Assembly (NCBI GenBank): GCA_019022655.1
Contig: JAFJYI010000013.1
Coordinates: 3,302,501-3,366,500 of the forward strand
Origin: Acacia acuminata
Taxonomy: Eukaryota > Streptophyta > Magnoliopsida > Fabales > Fabaceae
Direction of reading: 5' to 3'
Length of the DNA stretch: 64,000 bases
A program made the translations under genes and the position numbers. Numbering within the stretch: position 1 is the first letter of the stretch; the number at the start of each line of letters is the position of its first letter. Positions 23,283-34,506 of this stretch are shown here, piece after piece. The notes beneath the pieces were generated by a model. It worked only from the letters and a program-made list of their open reading frames with translations, was not told where the DNA came from and did not search any database.

Positions 23283-23524
23283 TTTTGCTATTTACTTGTT
23301 TTCAATTCACCTTTAACAGACTTAACAAAACCCATTTCTCATTTTCAGCAAACATACCATCACCACACAATCAACTTTAATATATAAACACACTTCACAT
23401 CATTCATAAAAGGGATCATTAACAAAACAACAACACATTGTACGAAACAAACAACATATTTCCTAGCAAGTAAACCGTGTACGTATCCGGATATTGCTTC
23501 AAAATGCATTCCACTGTGTGTGTG

Positions 23525-23690
23525 TTCCCCTCCCCAAGCTCGAAGCAATAGAGCAACGAAAAGCTCACCCCCCAAGCCGGAAGCAACGGGGCCACCAAAA
23601 GCCTAGTCCCCCAACCTCGAAGCAATAGGCGACGAACATTTTCGAAGCCTCCCCCCCAAGCTCGCAACATTGCAACGAATAGCTCAGACC
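23525..23690. repeat. Imperfect ~45-bp minisatellite
   Basis: Four degenerate units contain CCCCAAGCTCGAAGCAATAG-like sequence. On the minus strand they read ELFVALLLRAWGG and variants, but no longer open frame supports a protein. Confidence 0.65.
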
Positions 23691-24069
23691 CATAGATCTC
23701 ACATTTAAATTGATTTCTAAATAATACTGACCTCAAATACAGCTCGGGTTCAACTTCTCCTTCGCCGAAAATAGACCACTTTTGTAGATACAAGCTTCTT
23801 CACCGACCTTCGTCGGCTCGCGCCTTGCTTGTGCTTATGGGTACGGTCTTTTCAAAGGACCTTTTTGTCCGACATTTTCACCTTCCCGGGAAGATTTTCA
23901 CCTTCCCGCCTATTTTGGATGGAATGAAGGTTCCCATGGTTGATGGAACTTTGGGCCTCGCCGGATGTACAATCGAAGGAAGATGGGGGAAGCAAACACG
24001 TTTTTTGTGTTGGAAAGTTGTTATCTTCCCTTTCCATCAGCCCAATTCTTTCTAACAAACAGGGCCTAA

Positions 24070-24682
24070 AGGCCCCGAAAGATCCACACCAAATTTGCGA
24101 TTAAAATTACGAATAAGTTGACAAATTAACCAGGTTTTTTAATATAAAAACCTGGTTAATTCCTAGACCGTCCGGTCAGGGCTCTTTAACACTTTTTTTA
24201 CCATTGATTTTTAAATCGTTTTTTAAAATTTTTAAATGGACGTTTTCCTTACCATAAAAAGTTCTAAATTTTGAATTTCGTTTATAAATTTAAAAGGATG
24301 ACATAAAAAATTTAAGAATTTAACTTGTAAATTGTTTTTTAAAATATGAAAAATTAATATAAAAATGTACATGTTTCCATGAGATTGACGTGTAAATATA
24401 ACAAATTGATTTGTTAATATTAAATTATTTATTTTTCAGATATTGACTTAATATTTTAGACGTTAAATTTTATCTTTAAATTAAATTTACGATATCTAAC
24501 TTGTAAAAATTAAATTTAAAATTTCAATAAAAAATTAGTGAAAATTTTAATATATACTCTTTTTTAGTGGATGCCCATGATCACGGAGTCGGGAAATCCT
24601 AGAACATGGTCGGTGAAAGCTGAAAAATATATAGTAGTGTAGTCAACAGCCCCTAACTGTATCACATATGCATGTACGGTAG
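24070..24682. other. AT-rich spacer between the Harbinger element and the NLR remnant
   Basis: Long A/T stretches with no coding signal. It may contain the former upstream region of the resistance gene, but no promoter element can be pinned down. Confidence 0.4.
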
Positions 24683-24707
24683 ATAGCAGGAATTGCAGAG
24701 AACATAG

Positions 24708-25889
24708 TGTGTGTTTGGGAAAGCTGTGAACACTGAAAAAAGCACAACGAATGCACAGTGAGTGTGGAAGCAAAATTATGAGTGTTTGGATGAAGTAAAT
24801 ATTTGATGTGCTTCACATTTGAAGCTGTGGTTTTTTTTGAAGCAAGATCAGGTTGCTTCTCATCGCATCACCTTCTCATCACATCACCCTTCTTAGCTTT
24901 TGGACCATTGTGCCCCGCCTCCCCCTAAAAGTCATAATGCTTTTTCTTCAGATCGGGAGGATACGAAGGCTGCCTGTTCTTAGGATCGGCGTTCATGATC
25001 TCGACGGCAAGATTACAGCAGCGGGTAGCAGGGGAGATTGGCCAGATCGACGGTACGCGAGAATTACGTTATACGAGTTCGGGAGATCAAAGGTGGCGAT
25101 GGAGGAGCTAAGGGGAGAGTTAGAAAGGAGAGTATCATAGGGGATGGTGATTGAGTGGGGAAACGAGAGAGTGGAATCGGGGAGAGAGTTGAGAATTTGA
25201 GAGGCTATTTCGGGATTCGAGATCCGGAGCAAAGAACATTGTTGGATTACCTAGATGATTTCTTTGATGAGATTTTGAAGGCGGGAAGAAGCTTTTGGAC
25301 TTTTGCGGTAATAGGTAAACAAAGAGGGTGTCTTTGGAGAAATAACTCAACTCTTAGGGGGAAAAGCAAGGAAAAAAGGGGAAATAGAAGCCACCGCAAG
25401 TAGAAAAATCAATTAGTTGAGACCGCACCGTGAAACTTTTTAGTTTTAAATTTTTCATCTCGTAGTCTCTTGTGGCTGTTTCTAACATAAAAGCAATATA
25501 ATTTAATGGGTAAAAATTTAAATATTGTTCGGTTCATTAGTTCAAAATTTAATGTTGTAATTTTTTTAATGATAATTTTACTATTTTATTTAGCAAATTT
25601 ATATTTATTTTTAATTTTTCATCCCAAATTATCTCATATTATACAATATATATATATATATATATATATTTGATTCATGCCCTTTTCAGTCATTTTCAAT
25701 CTCATAAAATAAAGTCAATTCTACCGCCGCTATCCCAAACACAAATCACATCATAAAAAAGCTACTTCTGCTACCGCTATCCCAAACACAAATCACATCA
25801 GAAAAAGTCCATCAGAAAAAAAAGTCCAACAAGAAAAGCACATCGAAAAAAAAAAAGCCACTTTTACCGCCGCTATCCCAAACGGGCTT
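24708..25889. mobile_element. Non-autonomous DNA transposon in the NLR N-terminal region
   Basis: The left end TGTGTGTTTGGGAAAGC and the complement of the right end, AAGCCCGTTTGGGATAGC, are imperfect inverted repeats. The 3' subterminal part repeats a unit containing CGCTATCCCAAAC three times (near 25724, 25773 and 25868). The short flanking duplication ATAG (24704-24707 and 25890-25893) is a candidate. Superfamily is unclear. No transposase is seen. Open frames at 24.85-25.40 kb, on either strand, have no homology I recognise. Confidence 0.6.
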
Positions 25890-25921
25890 ATAGCCGCCGA
25901 TGCCGCTGCCCATTTGTCGTT

Positions 25922-26116
25922 GAATCATTGGCGGATAGAGCAATGTAGGAACTTCATTACTTGTATTGTTACAACCGCTATGTTGAGGACTTTGAATACC
26001 AAAAGGAACATTTGAAGGCAAAAAGAGAAACAATACAAAAAAATATTAAAGAAGCTCAAGAGAGAAATGAGAATCAGATTGAAAGTGAAGTTGAATTGTG
26101 GTTAAATAGAGAAGAT
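25922..26116 (+). pseudogene. NLR coiled-coil segment, first part
   Basis: Reads ESLADRAM, a TAG stop at 25946, then ELHYLYCYNRYVEDFEYQK and a charged heptad-like stretch to VELWLNRED. The YCYN start, the alternating hydrophobics and the closing VELWLNR are the usual pattern of RPS2-like coiled coils, just before the linker to NB-ARC. The final codon GAT ends at 26116, where the gypsy element begins. Confidence 0.75.
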
Positions 26117-26556
26117 TGTCACGGTCTTAGACTAAATCCACCCAAAACTGTGCTGGCCTTAGCTTGATCACTCCCTTGATCTTGGCTAAGTCAGCCGAAC
26201 CCTCACAAGTAGGCAATGAGCACGAAGGCAAAGAGAACTTTTAGAGAGAGAAGCTCTGGAATGGCAAAGAAGTTGTATTGCTTTCGAATGGTTTACAAAT
26301 GAGGTGGGCACCTCTATTTATAGCCTAACACCTCCTCAATGAATGGCTAAGATTGATTACATTCGACAGTGGAGATTGGTTCTCCAGAACCTTCTCTCAA
26401 AATATCTAGATATTTACATCTTTCATGAGAGTTCTAGAGATTTCTATACAATTCTCCATCTATGTACAAGTATCTACCATAATCTGGAGTTCTCTAGAAG
26501 CCTCCTATGGAGTATCTTGTGCACAGAATATCTTGCGTTCCCTGCGATCCGTGACA
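26117..26556 (-). repeat. 3' LTR of the NLR-resident gypsy element
   Basis: 440 bp, TGTCACGG...CCGTGACA. It is bordered on the inside by the purine tract used for plus-strand priming. CTATTTATAG near 26313-26322 is a TATA-like box on the minus strand. Confidence 0.92.
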
Positions 26557-26574
26557 CTCTCCCCCACCTAATCT

Positions 26575-27110
26575 GGTGACGTCCTCGTCACTGACTTGTC
26601 TCTGTACCGGTGTAGGTGGTCTTTGAATTGCCAAAGATCCTCCTGAGGTTCCAATGTGGCTTCGCTCTCTGGCAATCCTTTCCATTTGATTAAGTATTGG
26701 GTACTTGGTGGTACCCCTCATCGCCGCACAACTCGATCAGCTAGCACCTCTTCTACTTCTCGATCAAATGACTTGGTCATGGTCGGAGGCGCTTTTGTTG
26801 AGATGGCTCGATTAGGGTCATCCACGTCTTCATGGAATGGTTTGAGCATACTAACATGGAAGACGGGATGAATCTTCAAGTTTGGGGGTAGATCCAACTT
26901 GTAGGAAACCTTTCCTACCTTCCCCACGATCTTGTACGGGCCTTCATATTTGCAGATGAGGCCCTTGTGCACCTTTCGGAACACTTTGAATTGTTGAGGA
27001 AGAAGCTTTACCATAACTACGTCACCCACTTGGTATTCGGAAGCTCGCCTCTTCCTATCTGCAAACTTCTTCATTCGCTTAGCCGCCTTGATAAGGAATG
27101 ATCTTGTCAC
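26575..27110 (-). pseudogene. Gypsy integrase C-terminus and chromodomain
   Basis: The integrase tail reads YQVGDVVMVKLLPQQF and KYEGPYKIVGKVG, then FHVSMLKPFHED. After DREVEEVLADRVVRR a TGA interrupts, followed by the chromodomain core YLIKWKGLPESEATLEPQED and LWQFKDHLHRY. The chromodomain places the element among chromoviruses, where it may guide integration to particular chromatin. Confidence 0.82.
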
Positions 27111-27122
27111 CTCAGCTTGTTC

Positions 27123-28181
27123 TTACCAAGATTTGGCCATGTGGTAGGCCCCTGGACTCTTGCCCTTGTAAGTGGTGGCAAGGGCATGAGGAGTGAGTGG
27201 TTGTTGTCCCATCACCGCTTCAAAGGGACTCCTTCCAGTTGCCTCACTCTTTTGCAAGTTATAAGAGAATTGAGCCACATCGAGTAGCTTGGCCCAATCC
27301 TTTTGGTTGGCACTCACAAAGTGCCGTAAGTAGCACTCTAACAAAGAGTTCACCCTTCGTTTGCCCATCGGTTTGTGGGTGAAAGCTTGTGGAGAAGTGT
27401 AGCTCAAGTGCCCAGAGCTTGAACAACTCGATCCACAATTTTCCGGTGAAGCGGGGTCTCTGGATCACCGATGATTGTCTTAGGTAGTCCCCAAAACTTC
27501 ACCACATTCTTGAAGAATAGCCGGCCGCCTCTTTCTCATTGTACAATCCATAGGGGCAGCTATGAATGTTGCATACTTTGAGAATCGGTCTACCACCACC
27601 ATGATAGAGCCGCACCCTTCGGACTTTGGCAAAGCTGAAATGAAGTCCATGGAAATACTTTCTCATGGTTGCACTTTGGTATAGGGAGAGGCTCCCATGA
27701 TCCTGCAGTTCTTGGTTCACTATCTTGTCTTGTTGACATACAAGACAAGTCTTCACATAAAGTTCCACCTCGTCCCTCATCTCGTGGCCGTAGTAAGTCG
27801 CTTCCAATAAAGCAAGAGTGCGTCTTTGTCCGGATGACCGGCCCACTTGGAGTCATGACACTCCTTGATGAGCTCTCTTCGCAAGTTATCCCATTTTGGA
27901 ACAAAGACTCGTCTCCCCACAGTATAGAGAAGGCCATCCTCTAACCAAAACCTCTTGGTTTTCCCTTCCTTGGCCATCTCTACTAATTGTCGAGCAACGG
28001 GATCATGGTTCATACCTTCAATGATTTTTGTGATCAAGTTGCCCTTAGCTTGACTCATTGACGCCAACTCTGCTTTTCGGCTTAATGCATCCGCCACTAC
28101 ATTAGCCGTGCCGGGTTTGTACTTCATCACATAGTCAAACTCGGCTAGAAAGTCTTGCCAACGGGCTTGCTTAGGTGTCAA
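27123..28181 (-). pseudogene. Gypsy integrase (zinc finger and catalytic core), frameshifted
   Basis: The part at 28181-27777 ends the RNase H module (GTANVVADALSR) and runs into the zinc-finger region (HDSKWAGHPD). VKTCLVCQQDK follows near 27750 in another frame. The core is scrambled between about 27.5 and 27.75 kb. The C-terminal core (FHPQTDGQT near 27380, SYNLQKSEATGRSPFEAVMG) is clear. Several frame changes show decay. Confidence 0.78.
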
Positions 28182-28259
28182 CTTCTTCTAAGTTTGAAAA
28201 TATCTCGTAGCCACGTTATCCGTCTTGATCACAAACCTGGATCCCAACAGGTAATGCCT

Positions 28260-28560
28260 CTAAGTGCGCAAGTAATGTACTACGGCCATCATCTCCTTTT
28301 CTTGGACTGTATAACGCCGCTCGGCCTCGTTGAGCTTGCGACTCTCAAAAGCTATTGGATGTCTCTCTTGCATTAGCACCCCTCCAATATCAAAATCAGA
28401 AGCGTACGTGTGAACTTCAAAAGTCTTGGAGAAATCCGGGAGAACTAGTACAGGTTCTTCCATTACTGCTACCTTTAAGCCTTCAAAGGCATCATGACAC
28501 TCTTTAGTCCATTCCTATGACTTGTTCTTCTTTAGCAAGTCTGTCAAAGGGGCTGCCCTG
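28260..28560 (-). pseudogene. Gypsy RNase H
   Basis: Reads PVLVLPDFSKTFEVHTYASD, then VLMQERHPIAFESRKLN and YTVQEKEMMAVVHYLR, the typical RNase H fold of gypsy pol. It is separated from reverse transcriptase by stops near 28470-28800. Confidence 0.8.
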
Positions 28561-28804
28561 GTAGAGTAGCCCTTGATGAACTGACTATAGTAATTCACCA
28601 ACCCAAGGAAAGATCGTAACTCAGATACTCAGGTGGGTGGTTCCCATTCCTCAATAGCACGGATCTTCTCTTTGTCCATCATAAGGGTCCCCTGGTGAAT
28701 GATGTGCCGAAGGAAGTGCACCTCCTCCTTGGCAAAAGAACATTTCTCCTTTTTAACATATAGCTCGTTCTCGCGCAGAGTCTGGAATACGGCCCGTAAG
28801 TGTT

Positions 28805-29362
28805 CTACAGGGTCTCTAAGGTGTCACTGTAAATGGCTATGTCATCCAAGTAGACCACCACGAACCGATCAAGGAAAGGATGAAAGATCTCATTCATCAA
28901 TGTGCAGAATGTTGCTGGTGCGTTGGTTAGACCGAAAGGCATTACCAACCATTCGAAGGACCCATACCTTATCACACAAGCAGCCTTGGGTTCATCTCCT
29001 TCAGTAATGTGAATTTGATGGTACCCTGACCTCAATTCAAGCTTGGAGAAGTACTTTGCCTTACCCAACTTGTCAAACAAGTCAGCTATTAAAGGAATAG
29101 GATACTTGTTCTTGATAGTTACCTTATTAAGGGCCCGATAGTCAATGCAAAGCTGTAATGATCCATCGTGCTTGCGTTGGAACAAGACAGGTGCCCTATA
29201 AGGTGCTTTGGAAGGCCGTATATGCCCAGCATCAAGCAACCCCTTCAATTGTCTCCTTAGCTCTTCTAACTCAGGTGGTGCCATGCGATAAGGTGCCATG
29301 GCAGGTGGATGTGCTCCCGGTTCCAACTCGATCTTATGGTCCACCTCCCGTCTAGGTGGCAA
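28805..29362 (-). pseudogene. Gypsy reverse transcriptase, partly open
   Basis: A 185-codon open stretch includes HIRPSKAPYRAPVLF, LCIDYRALNKVTIKNKYPIP, LRSGYHQIHI, MPFGLTNAPATFC and the catalytic VVYLDDI. It would copy the element RNA. The frame ends at a stop just after the catalytic motif, before the thumb region. Confidence 0.88.
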
Positions 29363-30971
29363 CCTCTTAGGAAGTTCGGTGGCATGATGTCCTCGTTCTC
29401 CTTGAGGACGTTCGAATGATAGGGAAGGCTTCCACTATCCTCTTCCTTCGAGCCCACCTCCTTCAAAGCCGCAAGGTAGGTGACTTCCCCTCTTTTAATT
29501 CCCTTTTCTACCTGCATGGCTGACAAGTGAGCAATCCGATCATTGCTTGTTGCAGGTACTGTGCAATCGAGCCCTTTTTCCATGATACACACTAAGTCAT
29601 AACATGGCATAAGGAATGCTTTTGCTTTGTGCAAAAAGTCCATCCCAAATACCACTTTGAAATCATCCATAGGGGCCATTGATAGATCCACGGTCCCCTT
29701 CCACGTGCCAAGGCATAGCTCCACCCCACTTGCTACGCCATTAAGGGGTTTTGGTAGGGGCGTTCACAGTGTTCAACCATCCTCCCTTGAGTAACCGAGA
29801 GGCCAACTCGCTTAGCCTCCTCTGGAGTAATGACATTATGGGTTGCCCCAGTATCCACCATCACCTTTACGGGCTTCCCGTTCAGTTTGGCCTCCACGTA
29901 CATCAGTCCGTTGCTTCTTGGAGCAGGTTGCACTGGTTTAGCCTTTAGAGCATTCAAGAGTCTGAGAGACCCTATTTGAGAACTTGGCCCTTCCTTGTTA
30001 GGTGCATCTTGCCCTTCAACAATGGCTGACAAGGTACCAAGCTTAGGGCAATTACTCATGCGTTTCGGCGAAGGTAATGCTTCATCTACATTCGTCACAC
30101 CACGCCGCTGAAGCTCATGTTTAGCCCAGTTCTGAAGACCGTCTATGAAGTAGAACAATGTTTCTTCACCGGTCAAGTTGGGGATTTGCAATATGAGGGT
30201 AGTGAAATCCCTTACATAGTCGGTGATCGTGGTCTTGTGTTTAAGTTCCCTCAGCTTCTTCCGAGCCTCATAGACCACATTCTCCAGATAGAATTGCTTC
30301 TTTAATTCTTTCTTAAAATCTTCCCACGTTGCAATGGTGCAAAGACCTTTTTCTATATCTGCATGCTTCCTACGCCACCATAACATAGCATTATCAGTAA
30401 GGAATAAGGAAGCAGTGCTTACCTTGTCCATCTCATTGGCCAAGTTCATGCTTTCAGCATATCGATCCATTTGCCACAAGAAGTTTTCAACCTCTTTGGC
30501 ATCACAGACACCTTTGAATTCCTTCGGCTTAGGGAGGTCCAGCCTCACCTCCCTTGCTCCACTGGTCCCAGCTCCCAACGGAGTTCTAGCTTGACTCTCC
30601 AAAGAAGCCTTAAGAGAGTTAAGCTGATCCTGCATGACAGTGATGGCATCCATCACCTTTGCCTTGAGTCTCCTCATGGACTCGGCCCGTTCCTCCTCGA
30701 CATTAAGGTGCGAATCAAGATCCGACCTCAGGTTGTCTAACTGTTCTAGGGTGTGGGACTCGAGAGTCACAAAGTCTCCTTCCACTTTATCCACCCTAGA
30801 AACCACCTCCTGCAAGGCCTCCTCCAAAGCCTCCACCTTTACCGTCAAGGTGGCAACATCTGCGGCTTGGCGAGACTTGCTTGTGCCCCGAACCTTCTTT
30901 GGTTGGTGAGGAGGTTGAGTCTCTCTACCCCTCTCTTCTCCAACCACAATGTCCTCAGTAGTTCCCGACAT
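29266..30971 (-). pseudogene. Gypsy gag-protease region
   Basis: A 412-codon frame from the ATG at 30971 has a coiled-coil-prone N-terminus (about residues 40-130), a retrotransposon gag domain (AMLWWRRKH, KKELKKQFY, FYFIDGLQNWAKHEL), then NCPKLGTLSA and a protease with DTGATHN. The CCHC zinc knuckle expected before NCPKL is missing. Protease C-terminal sequence (FGMDFLHKAKAFLMP) continues in another frame at 29724-29266. Confidence 0.85.
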
Positions 30972-31036
30972 CCTTGCCTACACAATGGCTCCCACGAACC
31001 ACACTCAAAGCTTCGAACCAAAGCTCGATACCATGT

Positions 31037-31492
31037 TGTCACGGTCTTAGACAAAATACACCCAAAAAAGTGTCGGCCTTAGCTTGATCACTCCCTTAAT
31101 CTTGGCTAAGTCAGCCGAACTCTCACAAGTAGGCAATGAGCACGAAGGCAAAGAGAACTTTTAGAGAGAGAAGTAAACTTAGAGAGAGAAGCTCTGGAAT
31201 GACAAAGAAGTTGTATTGCTTTTGAATGGTTTACAAATGAGGTGGGCACCTCTATTTATAGCCTAACACCTCCTCAATGAACGGCTAAGATTGATTACAT
31301 CCGACGGTGGAGATTGGTTCTCCAGAACCTTCTCTCAAAATATCTAGATATTTATATCTTTCATGAGAGTTCTAGAGATTTCTATACAATTCTACATCTA
31401 TGTACAAGTATCTACCATAACTGAGTTCTCTAGAAACCTCCTATGGAGTGTCTTGTGCATAGAATATCTTGTGTTCCCTGCGATCCGTGACA
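31037..31492 (-). repeat. 5' LTR of the NLR-resident gypsy element
   Basis: 456 bp and near-identical to the partner, so the insertion is fairly recent. The adjoining primer-binding site (minus strand TGGTATCGAGC) is one deletion away from the initiator-methionine tRNA complement. Confidence 0.92.
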
Positions 31493-31496
31493 AGAT

Positions 31497-34237
31497 GCTC
31501 TAATAAATGAGGACACAAAAGAAAAGAAGAAATTGTTTGGTTTGGTTCCAAATTGCTGGTGGCAGCCCAATCGAGGCAAGAACTTGGAAGACATGAAGCA
31601 AAAAATTATAGCACTGATCGAAAGCAGTAACTTCACTCGTGTTGCGTGTTCGATGGGCATCCAGGGATCGAGCTCTACTCTATTCAAAATTTTCTACAAC
31701 TTAAGGATAGAAATTTGCAATTTGAAGAACTGGCGAAGGCGTTGAAAAATGACAAGAAGTTTGTGATTGGACTGCATGGGCTGGGGGGAACAGGAAAAAC
31801 CACAATGGCAATAGAAGTAGGTAAACGAGTTGCAGAATCAAAGGTGTTTGATAAAGTAATCTTTAGTGTTGTTTCAAAGGATGCAAACTTGAAAAATATT
31901 CAAGGCAAGATTGCAAAGCAATTAAATTTTCCTTTAAAAGAAGAAACAAATGAATCTGAACGGGCACAAGAGTTGTGGAAAAGAATAGCAGAAGGTGGAG
32001 AAAATGTGCTTCTCATACTTGATGATGCGTGGGAAAAGCTTTCATTGCAAGCTATAGGGATTCCCCTTGGCCATCATGGCAAAAGTCGTTGTTCTATGTT
32101 GCTTACCACATGTGATTGGAAAGTCTGTAAAGATATGGGATGCCATGAGACTATTGAACTTGAGGTCTTAAATGAACAGGATGCAGTTGATCTTTTCTTA
32201 TCTTATGCTAGCCAGAGCATAGATGATTCTTCCAATGATTTTAAGGATGTAGCTTTAGATATTGTCAAGGAGTGTGGAAGATTACCAGTTGCAATTGTAG
32301 CAATGGCAAAAGCATTGAATTCCAGGCCTTTAATTGAATGGATGCATGGTTTGGAAAGATTGCGGAATTCTCAATCAATTCATGATGTCAATGAAGATTT
32401 AAAAGAGGCTTATAATTCTTTGAGATTAAGCTATGATTATCTCAAGAATGAGGAAGCGAGAAAACTCTTCCTCTTGTGCTCTCTCTTCCCTGAAGATTAT
32501 GAAATACCTATAGAACTTTTAACCAGAATTGCTATAGGTATGGGGCTTTGTGGAGGAGCTAACAAATACTCTCTCGCAAGAAGTTATTTCACTCCAATTA
32601 TAAATGTGCTCATGGATTCCTGTTTATTATTAAAGGCCGAGAATAGAGCTGTAAAAATGCATGACTTGGTCCGAGACGTGGCTTTGTGGATTGGAAATGA
32701 ACTAGTTCAAGTGGTCATGGATCCTAGCAAAATGCCAAAGGAGAATATCCAATATTCATCTTGGAACACAAATGAATTTCCTAACCATTTTGATGGTCGA
32801 AAACTTGAGGTTCTTTTACTTCGAACAAGTAATGTAGATTTTCCATATGGTATCTTTTAAGGGATGGAAAACTTCACATTTTTGGCTTTAAATTGGTTAC
32901 GTTATAGCACTTCATATGCTCCCTTATTTCAATCACATCCCTCATTGATAAATGTTCGAAGTTTAGCCATAAAAAAATTTGAGTTAGGAGATACATCTTT
33001 TTTGGTAAACTTAAAATGCCTTGAGAGTCTTGAATTGAACGACTGTTCAATGATTGAATTGTCAAAAGAAATTAGAGAACTAGAAAAGTTGAGATTGTTG
33101 GAGATAGTAGATTGTTCTATTAAAAGAAATAATTCTTTGGAAGTGATTGCGAGTTGCTTGCAATTAGAGGAGTTGTATTTTGCTGTTAATTATATACGTG
33201 AAGATACCTGTGAAGCACCGGCTCAAATTTCAACTTTTCCTAAATTGAAAAGGTTTCATATAAAGCGATGCATTCGTTATACAGTGGATTTTTCAGTATC
33301 TGGATATTTTGATGCAAAAGAATTGAGAGAGAACATCTCCAATGAAATATTTCAATTCCTGGCGGCAAGAGCAGAAGTTTTAAAGTTAGGTGGAGAATAT
33401 TCGAATAGAGGATGGACAAATGTTGTTCCAGACATTTTACCTGTGAAGGATGACAAAATGGAAGACATCTTAACTTGGCTTTGTTTGGAATCTAGGAATG
33501 GGATAAAGTGCCTAATCTGCACAGAACGTCTTCGATCTGGTGTGCCTCTCTTCTCAAAGTTAGTTAAATTGAAGCTAACTAAAATGGATGTACGAGAATT
33601 ATGTTGTGGACCTTGTCCTGTTAACTTTTTGAAGCAATTGGAGAAGCTGCATTTACATGTGTGCAACAATCTGGAAGGCTCGTTATTTGATGGAAGGCTG
33701 GAGCTGTGCAATCTTAAGTCCATATATTTATTTGATTGTTCAATGGCAGGCCTTTTTCATCCATTCGCGGCACAGAGTCTAAAGCAACTAGAAAAGTTGC
33801 ATGTTGACTATTGTTCTGGGTTGAAATACATAGTAGCGCAGCCAATGGAAGATGATGATGCCAATCAAAAGAGTCATGACTCAATGTTCCCAAAATTGAA
33901 ATCTCTCTATGTTAGTTACGGTCCTGAATTAGAATTTATTTTTCCCATATGTTTTTGCAAAGATCTTCCACTACTAGAAAGTATGGAGATTGTTCGTTGT
34001 GAGAAGCTTGAATATATATTTGGGCGATATTCGGATGAGAGAGATTTGCACCAAATGGGAAAAGAAGCCATCCTCCAGTCGCTAGAAAAACTGAAAATTT
34101 CAGGAGGACCAAATTTCATCAACTTATATACAGAATGTTATCTTCCATGCCCTAATTCTGATAAAGTGCAAAAGGCATCTCCAAATATAAATGTAGAAGA
34201 TAGCACTAGCCGTTTATCAAGGGGTCATCTATGCTAG
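31497..34237 (+). pseudogene. NLR main exon: linker, NB-ARC and first LRRs
   Basis: The sequence resumes the coiled-coil frame exactly (ALINEDTKEKKK), then KNLEDMKQKIIALIE and FTRVA. The frame shifts near 31650 to GHPGIELYS. NB-ARC motifs in order: P-loop GLHGLGGTGKTTMA, RNBS-A VIFSVVSKD, kinase-2 LLILDDAW (the final W marks the CC class), RNBS-B MLLTTC, GLPL-like GRLPVAIVAMA, RNBS-D FLLCSLFPEDYE and MHD in VKMHDLVRDVALWI. TAA at 32858-32860 follows GIF, and the same frame resumes as GMENFTFLAL, so a single base change (for example GAA to TAA) would explain it. LRRs follow to the stop at 34235-34237. No convincing donor to the next exon is seen. Confidence 0.88.
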
Positions 34238-34475
34238 TTTTGGCCAAAATCAAATGCTTCAACTATACATCACCCTTCTACTTCCATGAACCATAACGAG
34301 GTGCTTATCCCTTACTCTATTTTGTTGGAAAGTACTTATTCATAATATTGGATGATTGATCCAAATATGCCTAGATGAACTTATTGTATGATAATAATAG
34401 CAATTAGTCTTAAGTAACAAAATTAATTGTGTTGCTTTTTCCCCCATGTAGGACACCTGACAGTTAGCAAATTAC

Positions 34476-34506
<31 letters not shown>

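Larger units (their letters stand above)
14777..24066 (-). mobile_element. PIF/Harbinger DNA transposon, 9.3 kb, with an extra gene
   Basis: Both ends carry the short inverted repeat GGCCC(T)GTTTGTTA, flanked by the 3-bp duplication TAA at 14774-14776 and 24067-24069. Inside, on the minus strand, are a DDE_Tnp_4-type transposase (about 21.45-22.85 kb) and a Myb/SANT ORF1 (20.22-21.25 kb). These two genes define the superfamily. A third minus-strand gene lies at 16.84-19.13 kb. All three are broken, so the element is not autonomous now. At 9.3 kb it is large for the superfamily. The outer parts (14777-16839 and 23062-24066) are non-coding and contain palindrome arrays and minisatellites. Confidence 0.88.
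26117..31492 (-). mobile_element. Ty3/gypsy chromovirus-type retrotransposon, 5.4 kb, inside the NLR
   Basis: LTRs at 26117-26556 and 31037-31492 start TGTCACGG and end CCGTGACA. They are very similar; the right one has a short duplication of AGAGAGAGAAGTAAACTT-type sequence. The target repeat is (A)AGAT at 26112-26116 and 31492-31496. The minus-strand order from the right is primer-binding site (TGGTATCGAGC beside 31037), gag-protease, reverse transcriptase, RNase H, integrase, chromodomain, and a purine tract (AGGTGGGGGAGAG beside 26556). It is oriented opposite to the NLR. Frameshifts and stops in pol make it defective. Confidence 0.93.

Noticed and set aside
24853..25403. Open frames inside the DNA element at 24.7-25.9 kb
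   Set aside because: They overlap on both strands, have no recognised homology and are not followed by conserved exons.
30334..31082. Plus-strand open frames over the gypsy gag region
   Set aside because: They are shadows of the well-supported minus-strand gag-protease frame.
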